A stretch of DNA of 63,921 nt from Sphingomonas sp. 37zxx (GTDB lineage: Bacteria > Pseudomonadota > Alphaproteobacteria > Sphingomonadales > Sphingomonadaceae): contig NZ_JROH01000020.1 in assembly GCF_000786205.1 (NCBI RefSeq), positions 1 through 63,921 of the forward strand. Reading direction: 5' to 3'. Each line of letters begins with the position of its first letter. Position 1 is the first letter of the stretch. A model generated the notes under the pieces. That model was not told the origin of the DNA. It did no database searches and saw only the letters and a program-made list of their open reading frames with translations. The position numbers and the translations under genes were made by a program. Of this stretch, positions 33,178 to 43,392 are shown one piece after another.

Positions 33178-33241
33178 AAAAAAAAGGAGCCTCGCGGTTC
33201 GATGGTCCCGGGGGGGAGGGGCGAACACGTTGCGAGGCTCC
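33178..33241 (-). terminator. Rho-independent terminator 2, likely end of the TonB receptor-MFS operon
   Basis: Outer arms GGAGCCTCGC (33186-33195) and GCGAGGCTCC (33232-33241); inner arms GTTCG (33197-33201) and CGAAC (33222-33226). On the minus strand the stem is followed by eight T (33185-33178). It lies ~155 bases past the MFS stop. Confidence 0.75.
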
Positions 33242-33321
33242 GTCGGCCGCTGGCGACCATGTCGCTTGCGGCTTCGATGTACAAAAATTACGCCGTGGCG
33301 CATCATAACTCAAATAGAAAG
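33178..33321 (-). repeat. Terminator-tailed element, copy 2 (possible small RNA)
   Basis: Second copy of the block at 32859-33007. The outer stem is identical, the inner stem is replaced by a different but still pairing sequence, and the loop keeps TGGTCCCG plus a G-run. It lies downstream of the MFS gene on the same strand. Confidence 0.5.
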
Positions 33322-33395
33322 GCTGGCCCATAAGCGATAGTCAACGCCTATGGCATGCCAGGAGCGTTGTGGGCTTCGTCGATGCCCCTGAATGA

Positions 33396-34667
33396 CTACG
33401 CCCAGTCGCGGCGAAGCGGTCGTACCGCCATCAGCATCAGCCCCGCTGCGATCAGGTAAAAGCCCAATGCCGCGACGGTCGAATAGCGCAGCGCCTCCGC
33501 GCCGAACCGCGCGGTCATCGAATCGGACATCGCCCCCATCACCCATGAGCCAAGGCCCAGGCCGATCAGATTGTTGATCAGCAGGAAACTCGCGCTGGCG
33601 GTGGCACGCATATGTGCAGGCACCAGCCCTTGCACCGCAGTGTTCACCGGACCCAGCCACAGGATGTTGAGGCCGTTGGGGATGAGGAACAGGAACCACG
33701 CGACGACCGGCGATGGCGCAAGCAGTGCGGCGGCGAAGAAGGGCACGGTGACCAGCCAGGCTATCGCGGGCAGCTTGGCATAGGCACCATGATCGCGCGT
33801 GCCAAAGCGATCGGCGAGGCTGCCACCCAGCAGCACCCCGGTCGATCCGCCGATCAGCAGCACGGTGCCGATGAAGAGTGCGGCGTCGAACAACTCGAAA
33901 TCGAAGCTGCGGACCAGTACCGACGGCACCCAGAAAGCGAGGCCATAGCCGCACATCGAACTGAACCCGGCGGCAAAGCCCATCAGCCAGAAGCTGGGCT
34001 TGCGCGCCAGGATCGCGAATACTTCGCCTACCGGCGCGCGCGCGGTTGCAGTAGGGGCCACCGCGTCCGCCCCGCCGCGCGCCGGCTCGCGCACGATCAG
34101 CCGGAAGATCGGCGCGATCACGATGCCAGCTACTCCGACGACCACGAACGCGGTGCGCCAATCGACGGTCGCGGCGATATACCCGCCCAGGATCGCGCCG
34201 CCCGCCAGCCCCAGCGGCACGCCGAGCGAATAGATCGACAATGCCCGCGCGCGGCTTTCGGGGGGGAAATAGTCGGCGATCATCGCATAGGAGGGGGCAA
34301 CCCCGCCGGCTTCGCCGACCCCGACGCCAAGGCGATAGGCAAAAAGCTGCCAGAAGCTGGTCGCGGTGCCGCATAGCGCGGTGAAGCCGCTCCACACCAC
34401 CAGCGACCCGGTGATCACCCAGCTTCGGCTGGTGCGATCGGCGAGCAGCGCCAGCGGGATCGCCAGCGTCGAATATAGCATCGCAAAGGCGATGCCGCCA
34501 AGCGCGCCAAGCTGGGTATCGGTGAGCCCCAGATCGGCCTTGATCGGCTGGACCAGGATGCCGAGAATCTGCCGGTCGAGGAAGTTGAAGATATACACCA
34601 GCAACAGCATCGCGAGCACGAGCCCGCGATAGGCCGGGGTGACGGGGCGGGTGGTGGCCTGGGTCAT
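33396..34667 (-). CDS. MFS transporter
   Basis: 423 residues, about 12 hydrophobic segments. The N-terminal part VYIFNFLDRQILGILVQPIK and LADRTSRSWVITGS match the major facilitator loop 2-3 region; GVGVGEAGGVAPSYAMIADYFPP matches the following helix, as in the Spns-like/ACS-like MFS proteins common in sphingomonads. The gene is 76 bases downstream of a TonB receptor in the same direction and probably forms an outer plus inner membrane uptake pair. Substrate unknown; related pairs often serve aromatic or lipophilic organic compounds rather than sugars. Confidence 0.85.
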   Translation of the reverse strand: MTQATTRPVTPAYRGLVLAMLLLVYIFNFLDRQILGILVQPIKADLGLTDTQLGALGGIAFAMLYSTLAIPLALLADRTSRSWVITGSLVVWSGFTALCGTATSFWQLFAYRLGVGVGEAGGVAPSYAMIADYFPPESRARALSIYSLGVPLGLAGGAILGGYIAATVDWRTAFVVVGVAGIVIAPIFRLIVREPARGGADAVAPTATARAPVGEVFAILARKPSFWLMGFAAGFSSMCGYGLAFWVPSVLVRSFDFELFDAALFIGTVLLIGGSTGVLLGGSLADRFGTRDHGAYAKLPAIAWLVTVPFFAAALLAPSPVVAWFLFLIPNGLNILWLGPVNTAVQGLVPAHMRATASASFLLINNLIGLGLGSWVMGAMSDSMTARFGAEALRYSTVAALGFYLIAAGLMLMAVRPLRRDWA

Positions 34668-34743
34668 GGCGATACTTGTGCCACGCCGTTGACCCGACCG
34701 CCATGAGGCTGCGTGGCCATCACCATGCTTAGAACCCGGCGCG

Positions 34744-37149
34744 TCAGAACTTCACCGCGAAGGTCGCGAACAGCTGACGCGGGTTGCCGTAAAAGGCGGT
34801 GACGACCCCTTCGCGGCCAAGCGCCGGGGTGATGCCGCCGCTGGGGGTGAGCACCGGTGCCTGGTTCACCGGATTGCCGACCGCGAAGATATAGCCCGAA
34901 TTGATATAGCGTTCGTCGGTCAGATTCTTGCCGTGCAACCCGATCGAATAAGCACGCTCGGGGCCGAAGCTGTAGTTGATGCTGGCATCGAACAGCGCAT
35001 AGCCCGGCTGGTCGAGAAAGGGGTTGGGGATTTCGAACTGGGTGACGTCGCTGCGATACGACACCGTGGTCGATGCGTTGAGTTCGCCCGCCCCGACCGC
35101 CGCGACCGCGCCCAACGTGCCGCTGGCAGTCCATTCGGGGGTGTTCTGGATACGGCGCGACGCCGCGACATCCTGGCCGGTCGGGCCGATGAAGCTGTCA
35201 TATTTGGCGTCGATATAGCCCATCGTTCCCGCCAGCGTGACCTGTGACCCCGGCCCGGCGAAGCCACGCGCGAGGCGGGCGAACAATTCGGCCTCCAACC
35301 CCTTGAACGTCGCGGCGGCGGCGTTGGTGGTAACGCCGGCGAACCCTTCGAAAATGCCGTCATTATTGGCATCGACGCCGACCGAGCCTGGCACCTGGAC
35401 ATCGCGATAATCGGCGTAAAAGCCGGTGAGTTGATAGGTAAAGGCGCGGTCGAACAGCGATCCTTTCAGGCCGATCTCATAGCTGTCGACCTCTTCGGGA
35501 TCGAACAGGAAGAAATTATAGATGTCGTCATATTGGATGCCCGGGACGCCATTGCTGTTGGGGGCGATGTTCGCGCTGCCGCGCGGATCGAAGCCGCCGC
35601 CCTTGAAGCCCTTGGCATAGGAGACATAGGCCAGCATGTCCTCGGTCGGCTTGATCGAAATCGAGGCGCGCGGGGTCCATTTCTTGAACGTCGCCTCGCC
35701 GGTGAAATCGGTGATCGGTGCGCCGAGATTGACGCCGTTACCGCCAAAGGCGGGATCGGCCCCGCCCAGGCGGTTCGCCTTGAAAATGTCCGAGCGCCGC
35801 GTGTCGCTGGTATAGCGGACGCCGCCCGCCAGGCTGAGCCAGTCGGTGACGTCGAAGGTGAAGTCGCCGAACACCGACCAGGTGTCGGTCCGCACATCGC
35901 CCGCGGTCTGCTGGCCGAAACCCGCCGAAACCGGCAGCCCGAGCGCAGGGCCGGTGGTGGCGAGGATCACGTCGAACTTGGTCGAAGCCTCGGCATCGAG
36001 ATAGTAGAAGCCGAGCAGACCGTTCAGCCGATCGCTTTCGTACAGCAGCTGGAATTCCTGGCTGATCTGCTCGTTGCGATAGACTGCGGGCACATCGACA
36101 TCGACGGCGGGCAGGGCGTCGAAATCGATCGGGGTGAAGCTGCGATCCTGCCGCCACGCACTGATGCTGCGCAGGGTGAAGGCATCGGACAATTGCGCGT
36201 TGACGTTGATCGCCAGCCCGCCGGCTTCGATGTCGTTGACTGGGTTGGCCAGGCCCGCGCGGGTGTCGAATTCGTTTTCGAGTACCGGCGCGCCCGATTG
36301 CAGGCCGGGGATCAGGCGGTGGCCGTTGCGGGCGTTGGATTTGTCGTGGGTGTAATCGCCCGCGATCCGCACGAACAAGCGGCTGTCGGGCGTTTCGAAC
36401 TCGATCGTGCCGCGACCGGCCCAGATGTCCTTGTTATAGTTTTCGATCCCCAAAGTGAGGTTATCGCCGAAGCCGCCCCGGCTGAGCCGCGCGCCGGCCA
36501 CGCCGATGCGGATACCTTGCGCGATCGGGGCCGAGATACTGACCACGCCGTCGGCCTGGTCATAGCTGCCATAGGTGCCGCGCAGCCGGACCGACAGATC
36601 GTCGGGAAGCTGGCGCGTGACATATTTGATCGCGCCGCCGATGGTGTTGCGGCCATAGAGCGTGCCCTGCGGCCCGCGCAGCACCTCGATCCGCTCGACA
36701 TCGTAAATATCGAGCAGCGCCGCCTGCGGGCGATTGAGGTACACATCGTCGAGATACAGGCCGACGCCAGCCTCGAAGCCGGGCACCGGATCCTGCTGGC
36801 CGACGCCGCGAATAAAGGCGGTGAGCGTCGAATTGGTGCCGCGCGACGGCTCGAGCGTGACGTTCGGCGTGGTGCCGCCGATGTCCGACAGATCGATCGC
36901 ACCGCGCGCCTCCAGCGCTTCGCCCGAATAGGCGGTGATCGCGATCGGCACGTCGAGCAGGCTTTCATCGCGGCGGCGAGCGGTGACAATGATGTCCTGA
37001 TCGCCTAGCGCACTGATGTCGCGCGATGCTTCCGGGGTTGCGGCTAGTGTATCGGCGGTTTCCTGCGCCTGGGCGGTTGCCGCCGAAAGCGCGAGTATCG
37101 CCGCCGACATGTTGAGCGTGAAACGGGTGTTCGAATGCAGACGTGCCAT
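34744..37149 (-). CDS. TonB-dependent outer-membrane receptor
   Basis: 801 residues from ATG 37149, selected because AGAGGGGA lies about seven bases upstream. Signal peptide near residues 1-29 (AALSAATAQAQ-type end). A TonB box-like DIIVTA is at 52-57, followed by a plug domain (LDVPIAITAYSGEAL, ERIEVLRGPQGTLYGRNTIGG) and a beta-barrel ending in FAVKF with the terminal aromatic. The plug with 'VPIAITA' is of the type often found with aromatic or sterol-related catabolic genes. Divergent from the TetR gene with 116 bases between them, so it is the likely target of that regulator. Confidence 0.92.
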   Translation of the reverse strand: MARLHSNTRFTLNMSAAILALSAATAQAQETADTLAATPEASRDISALGDQDIIVTARRRDESLLDVPIAITAYSGEALEARGAIDLSDIGGTTPNVTLEPSRGTNSTLTAFIRGVGQQDPVPGFEAGVGLYLDDVYLNRPQAALLDIYDVERIEVLRGPQGTLYGRNTIGGAIKYVTRQLPDDLSVRLRGTYGSYDQADGVVSISAPIAQGIRIGVAGARLSRGGFGDNLTLGIENYNKDIWAGRGTIEFETPDSRLFVRIAGDYTHDKSNARNGHRLIPGLQSGAPVLENEFDTRAGLANPVNDIEAGGLAINVNAQLSDAFTLRSISAWRQDRSFTPIDFDALPAVDVDVPAVYRNEQISQEFQLLYESDRLNGLLGFYYLDAEASTKFDVILATTGPALGLPVSAGFGQQTAGDVRTDTWSVFGDFTFDVTDWLSLAGGVRYTSDTRRSDIFKANRLGGADPAFGGNGVNLGAPITDFTGEATFKKWTPRASISIKPTEDMLAYVSYAKGFKGGGFDPRGSANIAPNSNGVPGIQYDDIYNFFLFDPEEVDSYEIGLKGSLFDRAFTYQLTGFYADYRDVQVPGSVGVDANNDGIFEGFAGVTTNAAAATFKGLEAELFARLARGFAGPGSQVTLAGTMGYIDAKYDSFIGPTGQDVAASRRIQNTPEWTASGTLGAVAAVGAGELNASTTVSYRSDVTQFEIPNPFLDQPGYALFDASINYSFGPERAYSIGLHGKNLTDERYINSGYIFAVGNPVNQAPVLTPSGGITPALGREGVVTAFYGNPRQLFATFAVKF

Positions 37150-37227
37150 GCGGTATCCCCTCTTTGCTATGGGCACCCGTCGCTGCGGGTTGTGCCTCTT
37201 TGTTGGTAGGCGTTATACTGACACATG

Positions 37228-37235
37228 AACCGGTT
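37228..37235. promoter_or_regulatory. Palindrome between TonB receptor and TetR genes, candidate operator
   Basis: AACCGGTT at 37228-37235 within an imperfect dyad TGAA-CCGG-TTTTCA, located in the 116-base divergent promoter region. TetR-family repressors usually bind such palindromes next to their own gene. Confidence 0.35.
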
Positions 37236-37265
37236 TTCAACTTTAGAATGAAGAGGGGATGATCA

Positions 37266-37919
37266 TTGTCTGAAGCCGAGGAAACGGTCGAAGGCGCGAG
37301 TGCGGGCAAAGAACCACGCACGGCACGCGGCCGACGGACGCTGCGCGCGATCCTGGATGCTGCCGCGCTCGAATTCGGGGAACGCGGTTTTCACGAAGCG
37401 TCGATCAGCGGGATCACCCGGCGCGCGGGCGTGGCATTGGGCAGTTTCTATACCTATTTCGATTCGAAGGACGAGGTGTTCCGGGCGCTGGTGCGGGATA
37501 TGTCGGGGCGGGTGCGCGACTATGTCGGCCCGAGCGTTCGCGCCGCGCCCGATGGCATCGCCGCCGAAAGCGCCGGACTGGAGGCGTTCATCGCCTTTGT
37601 CCGCGAGCATAAGGAAATCTATCGGATCATCGACGAGGCCGAGTTCGTCGACCCCGAATCCTTCCGCCTGCACTACACGACAACGGCGGAACGCATCGCC
37701 GCCCGGTTATCGGCAGCGGCGGAGCGCGGCGAAGTTCGAAGCGATGTGGACGAAGTGCACGCCTGGGCGGTGATGGGCATGAACGTGTTTCTGGGGCTTC
37801 GCTATGGCGTGTGGCGCGAGGACGGCACCCCGGCGGACATCGCCGAGACTGTTGCCGATTTCCTGCGACATGGCCTGCAGGGAACGCGGAAAGGAAGTGC
37901 GGCGGCGAAGCGGCGATGA
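37266..37919 (+). CDS. TetR/AcrR-family transcriptional regulator
   Basis: 217 residues from TTG 37266, with AAGAGGGGAT just upstream; no ATG or GTG fits better. Helix-turn-helix near residues 45-75: ISGITRRAGVALGSFYTYFDSKDEVFRALV is a typical TetR N-terminal domain (the run spans positions ~46-75). The C-terminal ligand domain is helical with an effector pocket of unknown specificity (FVREHKEIYRIIDEAEF). Most likely represses or activates the divergent TonB receptor-MFS operon, and possibly itself. Confidence 0.9.
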   Translation: MSEAEETVEGASAGKEPRTARGRRTLRAILDAAALEFGERGFHEASISGITRRAGVALGSFYTYFDSKDEVFRALVRDMSGRVRDYVGPSVRAAPDGIAAESAGLEAFIAFVREHKEIYRIIDEAEFVDPESFRLHYTTTAERIAARLSAAAERGEVRSDVDEVHAWAVMGMNVFLGLRYGVWREDGTPADIAETVADFLRHGLQGTRKGSAAAKRR

Positions 37920-37943
37920 GTAGGTGACAAAAACGCGGAGCTG

Positions 37944-37955
37944 TTTACCAGTAAA
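37944..37955. promoter_or_regulatory. Palindrome upstream of the L-fucose operon, candidate operator
   Basis: TTTAC-CA-GTAAA (37944-37955), extended on both sides as TGTTTAC/GTAAAAACA. It lies 74 bases before the mutarotase ATG, in the only sizeable gap ahead of the operon. Confidence 0.4.
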
Positions 37956-38028
37956 AACATCTTGCACCCCCGCAAATCTTCCGCGATTGAAGGCGCTGGC
38001 GCACGAAAGTTGCGTGGGGGAGTGGTCG

Positions 38029-38418
38029 ATGGGCGATGCCAGCGCCGATAGTGCGAATGCAGGCGGCACGCGGCATGTGCTGTTGCTCGACCTGAAGGAC
38101 GAAGCGGCGGCGATTGCGCGCTATGAGCAGGCGCATCGGCCCGGCGGGGTGCCGGCGTCGGTGGTGGCGAGCATCCGTACTGCCGGTATAAGCGACATGC
38201 GGATCTATCGGTGCGGCAATCGGCTGGTGATGCTGATGGAGACTGATGCGTCGTTCGACCCGGTGGCCAAGGCGGCAGCCGATGCCGCGAACCCCGATGT
38301 TCAGGCGTGGGAAGCGCTGATGGACACGTTGCAACAGCGCCTGCCGTTCGCGGCCGAGAACGAGAAGTGGGTGGCTGCGTCGCCCATCTTCGACCTTATT
38401 CAGCATATCGGGGATTAG
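38029..38418 (+). CDS. L-rhamnose/L-fucose mutarotase (RhaM/DUF718 family)
   Basis: 129 residues from ATG 38029, supported by GGGGGAG six bases upstream; the open frame extends further up to 37924 but with unlikely sequence. VLLLDLKDEAAAIARYEQAH and ISDMRIYRCGNRLVMLMET match the small dimeric alpha/beta sugar mutarotases, ending with WVAASPIFDLIQ-type helices. The family interconverts anomers of 6-deoxy-L-sugars. As the first gene of an L-fucose oxidation operon it probably supplies the anomer used by the dehydrogenase at 40442. Three bases separate it from the next gene. Confidence 0.85.
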   Translation: MGDASADSANAGGTRHVLLLDLKDEAAAIARYEQAHRPGGVPASVVASIRTAGISDMRIYRCGNRLVMLMETDASFDPVAKAAADAANPDVQAWEALMDTLQQRLPFAAENEKWVAASPIFDLIQHIGD

Positions 38419-38421
38419 TGC

Positions 38422-39161
38422 ATGCGATTGAAGGGAAAACGGGCGCTGGTGACAGCGGCCGGGCAGGGCATCGGGCGTGCCGTTGCCGAGGCGTTTTTGC
38501 GCGAGGGCGCGCAGGTCTATGCCGCTGACATCAATGTCGCGCCGCTGGAGGGGGCAGAGGGGCTGGTGCCGCTATGGCTCGACGTGACCGACACCACTGC
38601 GATCAAGCTGTTGCCGCAGCAATTGGGGCCGATCGACGTGCTGTTCAACGGCGCGGGCGTGGTGCATGCCGGGACCATCCTGGAATGTAGCGACGCCGAT
38701 TGGGACCAGGCATTTTCGCTGAACGTCACCGCGATGTTCCGGCTGATCCAGGCATTCCTGCCCGGCATGGTCGAGCGGGGCAGCGGATCGATCCTGAACA
38801 CCGCGTCGGTTGCATCGTCGCTGATCGGCGTCCGCGGGCGCTTTGCCTATGGCGCGTCGAAGGCGGCGGTGGTCGGCATGACCAAATCGGTGGCGGCGGA
38901 TTATGTCGCCAGCGGCATCCGCTGCAACGCGATTTGCCCCGGCACGATCAAAACGCCTTCGCTGCTCGCGCGCATCGAGGCGCAGGCCGAAAAGACCGGC
39001 GTTTCCTTTGCCGAGACCTATCAGGGCTTTGCCAATCGCCAGCCGATGGGCCGGCTGGGCCGCGTGGAGGAGATCGCCGCGCTGGCAGTGTATCTGGCGT
39101 CGGACGAAAGCAGCTTCACCACTGGGACGGTATCGGTGATCGACGGCGGGTGGACGGTCGA

Positions 39162-39165
<4 letters not shown>
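38422..39165 (+). CDS. 2-keto-3-deoxy-L-fuconate dehydrogenase (SDR)
   Basis: 247-residue short-chain dehydrogenase: TAAGQGIG cofactor loop (residues ~10-17), NxAG-type VLFNGAGVVH, catalytic Ser/Tyr/Lys in TASVASS and YGASK. The whole protein strongly resembles the human BDH2/DHRS6 and Xanthomonas KDF-dehydrogenase group (TILECSDADWDQAF, CNAICPGTIKTPSL, YLASDESSFTTG). Predicted reaction: oxidation of 2-keto-3-deoxy-L-fuconate to the 2,4-diketo acid. ATGA overlap (39162-39165) with the dehydratase gene. Confidence 0.85.
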
Positions 39166-41218
<2,053 letters not shown>

Positions 41219-41273
41219 AAACATCGCCGGGAAGCTCGCACAGACGGGCAGCGGCATCAGGAGAGCTGTCATC

Positions 41274-42533
41274 GTGCCTACCCGTACTGCCCTGTTGCCG
41301 GTCATCTTGATCACCAGCCTCTTTTTCCTGTGGGGGATGGCGAACAATCTGAACGACATCCTGATCACCCAGTTCAAAAAGGCGTTCGTGCTGACCGATC
41401 TGGAAACAGGTCTGGTCCAGTCGGCCTTTTACCTGGGCTATTTCGTCTTTGCGCTGCCCGCCGGGCTGTTGATGCGCGCCTATGGCTATAAGGCGGCGGT
41501 GATTTTCGGGCTGTTGCTGTACGGGGCCGGGGCGCTGCTATTTTATCCGGCGGCGCAGGCGGCGGAATATCGCTATTTCCTGATCGCTTTGTTCGTGATC
41601 GCAGCGGGCCTCGCCTTTCTGGAGACTGCCGCCAATCCGCTGATCACCGTGCTGGGGCCGACCGAGACCGCCGCGCGCCGGCTGAACCTGGCCCAGGCGT
41701 TCAATCCCGCCGGGTCGATTACCGGGCTGTTGATCGGCAAATATGCGATCCTGTCGGGGATCGAGCATAGTGATGCCGCGCTGAACGCGATGCCGGCGGC
41801 GCAGCAACAGGCGTTCCTGCTGGCCGAAACCCGCGCGGTGCAGGGGCCGTATATCGCGATCGGCCTGTTCGTGCTCGCCTGGGCCGCGCTGGTGGCGATC
41901 GCTCGCTTTCCGGCTGCGGCGTCGCGGCCGGTCCAGGTCGAAACCGCGACCATCGGCTGGCGGCAATCGATCACCGGGCTGTTTGCACGGCCACGGTTCC
42001 TGTTCGGCGTGATCGCGCAGTTCTTTTATGTCGGCGCGCAGGTCGGCGTGTGGAGCTACACCATTCGGTACGCGCAGGATGCGACCGGCATGGGGGAGCG
42101 TTCGGCCGCAGACTGGATCATCGCGGCGACCCTGCTGTTTCTGGTCGGGCGGTTCGTTGGGGTCGCGTTGATGCGGCGGGTCACGCCGGTTCGGCTGATG
42201 GCGATCTATGCCGCGATCTGCGTGGCGCTGGCGCTGGGCGCGGCGGTGTTGCCGGGCATGGCCGGGCTGGTGGCGCTGACCGCGATCAGCTTCTTCATGT
42301 CGGTGATGTTCCCCACCATCTTCGCATTGTCGGTCGAGGGGCTTGGACCCTATGCCTATACCGGCTCTTCGCTGGTGGTGATGGCGATCGTCGGCGGCGC
42401 GGTGCTGACCCCGGTGATGGGCGCGGTTTCGACGGTGGCGGGAATCCAGGCGGCGATGCTGGTGCCCGCGTTCTGCTTCGCGGTGGTCACCGCCTTTGCA
42501 CTGAGCAATTTGCGCGGGGGCCGGTCAGCCTGA
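41274..42533 (+). CDS. fucP: L-fucose:proton symporter of the FucP type (MFS)
   Basis: 419 residues from GTG 41274 with AGGAG about ten bases upstream. About 12 membrane segments. The start SLFFLWGMANNLNDILITQF followed by LVQSAFYLGYFVFALPAG is the FucP/GluP signature; FLETAANPLITVLGP follows in helix 4-5. It would carry L-fucose (or a related sugar) across the inner membrane. Lies between L-fucose dehydrogenase and fuconolactonase. Confidence 0.9.
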   Translation: MPTRTALLPVILITSLFFLWGMANNLNDILITQFKKAFVLTDLETGLVQSAFYLGYFVFALPAGLLMRAYGYKAAVIFGLLLYGAGALLFYPAAQAAEYRYFLIALFVIAAGLAFLETAANPLITVLGPTETAARRLNLAQAFNPAGSITGLLIGKYAILSGIEHSDAALNAMPAAQQQAFLLAETRAVQGPYIAIGLFVLAWAALVAIARFPAAASRPVQVETATIGWRQSITGLFARPRFLFGVIAQFFYVGAQVGVWSYTIRYAQDATGMGERSAADWIIAATLLFLVGRFVGVALMRRVTPVRLMAIYAAICVALALGAAVLPGMAGLVALTAISFFMSVMFPTIFALSVEGLGPYAYTGSSLVVMAIVGGAVLTPVMGAVSTVAGIQAAMLVPAFCFAVVTAFALSNLRGGRSA

Positions 42534-42543
42534 TGTCGCCCGC

Positions 42544-43392
42544 ATGCTGATCGATTCCCACCAGCATTTCTGGGCGATCGAGCGGCCCGAAGTCGCCTGG
42601 CCGCCGGCGGAATTGGCGGCGATCCACCGCAGCTTCGACGTCGGGGATTTGCGCGCGGCGGCAGAGGGGCTGGGGTTGACCGGCACGGTGCTGGTGCAAT
42701 CGCAGCCCGATGATCGCGATACCGACTGGCTGTGCGAACTGGCGGCGCGGGAGCCGCTGGTGCTGGGGCTGGTCGGTTGGGCCGATTTGTTGGCGAACGA
42801 TGCGCCACAGCGGATCGCAACCCTTTCGGCGCGGCCAAAGCTGCGCGGGCTGCGCCCGATGTTGCAGGCGTTGCCGACCGAATGGATATTGCAACCGGGG
42901 CTGGCGCCGGCGCTGCGCGCGATGGCCGATGCCGGGCTGTCGTTCGATGCGCTGGTCGTGCCGGGGCAATTGGCGGCGGTGGAAGCCTTTGCCAAAGCCT
43001 GGCCGCAAATCCCGGTGGTGATCGACCATGCGGGAAAGCCGGCGATCGGCGGCGCGGGCTGGCGCGAGTGGAGCGCGGCGATCGAGCGGCTAGCTGCGCT
43101 GCCGCAGGTGCATGCCAAGCTGTCGGGACTGTTGACCGAAGCGCCACCCGGGGCGGGGGACGAGGTGATCGCGCCCTATGTCGCGCATCTGATCGCCTGT
43201 TTCGGTGCGGATCGGCTGATGTGGGGCAGCGACTGGCCGGTCGTGACGCTGCGCGCATCCTATGCCGACTGGCTGCGGCGCGCCGATCGGCTGGCCGGGC
43301 TGACGGGCGATGCGCGCCAGGCGGTGATGGGCGGAACCGCCCGGCGATTTTACCGGCTATCGGGCGAGCCGGGGCGCGAACCGGGCGTTTAG
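42544..43392 (+). CDS. L-fuconolactonase (amidohydrolase-2 family)
   Basis: 282 residues. The N-terminal metal motif DSHQHFW (His6, His8), HAGKP in the middle and GSDWPV near the end are the amidohydrolase-2 lactonase pattern. It hydrolyses L-fuconolactone to L-fuconate, linking the dehydrogenase to the dehydratase. The stop overlaps the convergent stop of the fucosidase gene within four bases (43389-43392), so transcripts from the two sides overlap. Confidence 0.9.
   Translation: MLIDSHQHFWAIERPEVAWPPAELAAIHRSFDVGDLRAAAEGLGLTGTVLVQSQPDDRDTDWLCELAAREPLVLGLVGWADLLANDAPQRIATLSARPKLRGLRPMLQALPTEWILQPGLAPALRAMADAGLSFDALVVPGQLAAVEAFAKAWPQIPVVIDHAGKPAIGGAGWREWSAAIERLAALPQVHAKLSGLLTEAPPGAGDEVIAPYVAHLIACFGADRLMWGSDWPVVTLRASYADWLRRADRLAGLTGDARQAVMGGTARRFYRLSGEPGREPGV

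Larger units (their letters stand above)
32809..33395. other. Non-coding region with two copies of a terminator-tailed element
   Basis: 587 bases between convergent operons without a convincing gene. It carries two degenerate copies of a ~145-nt block (32859-33007, 33178-33321), each with a strong hairpin and an A-run on the plus strand. Confidence 0.7.
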
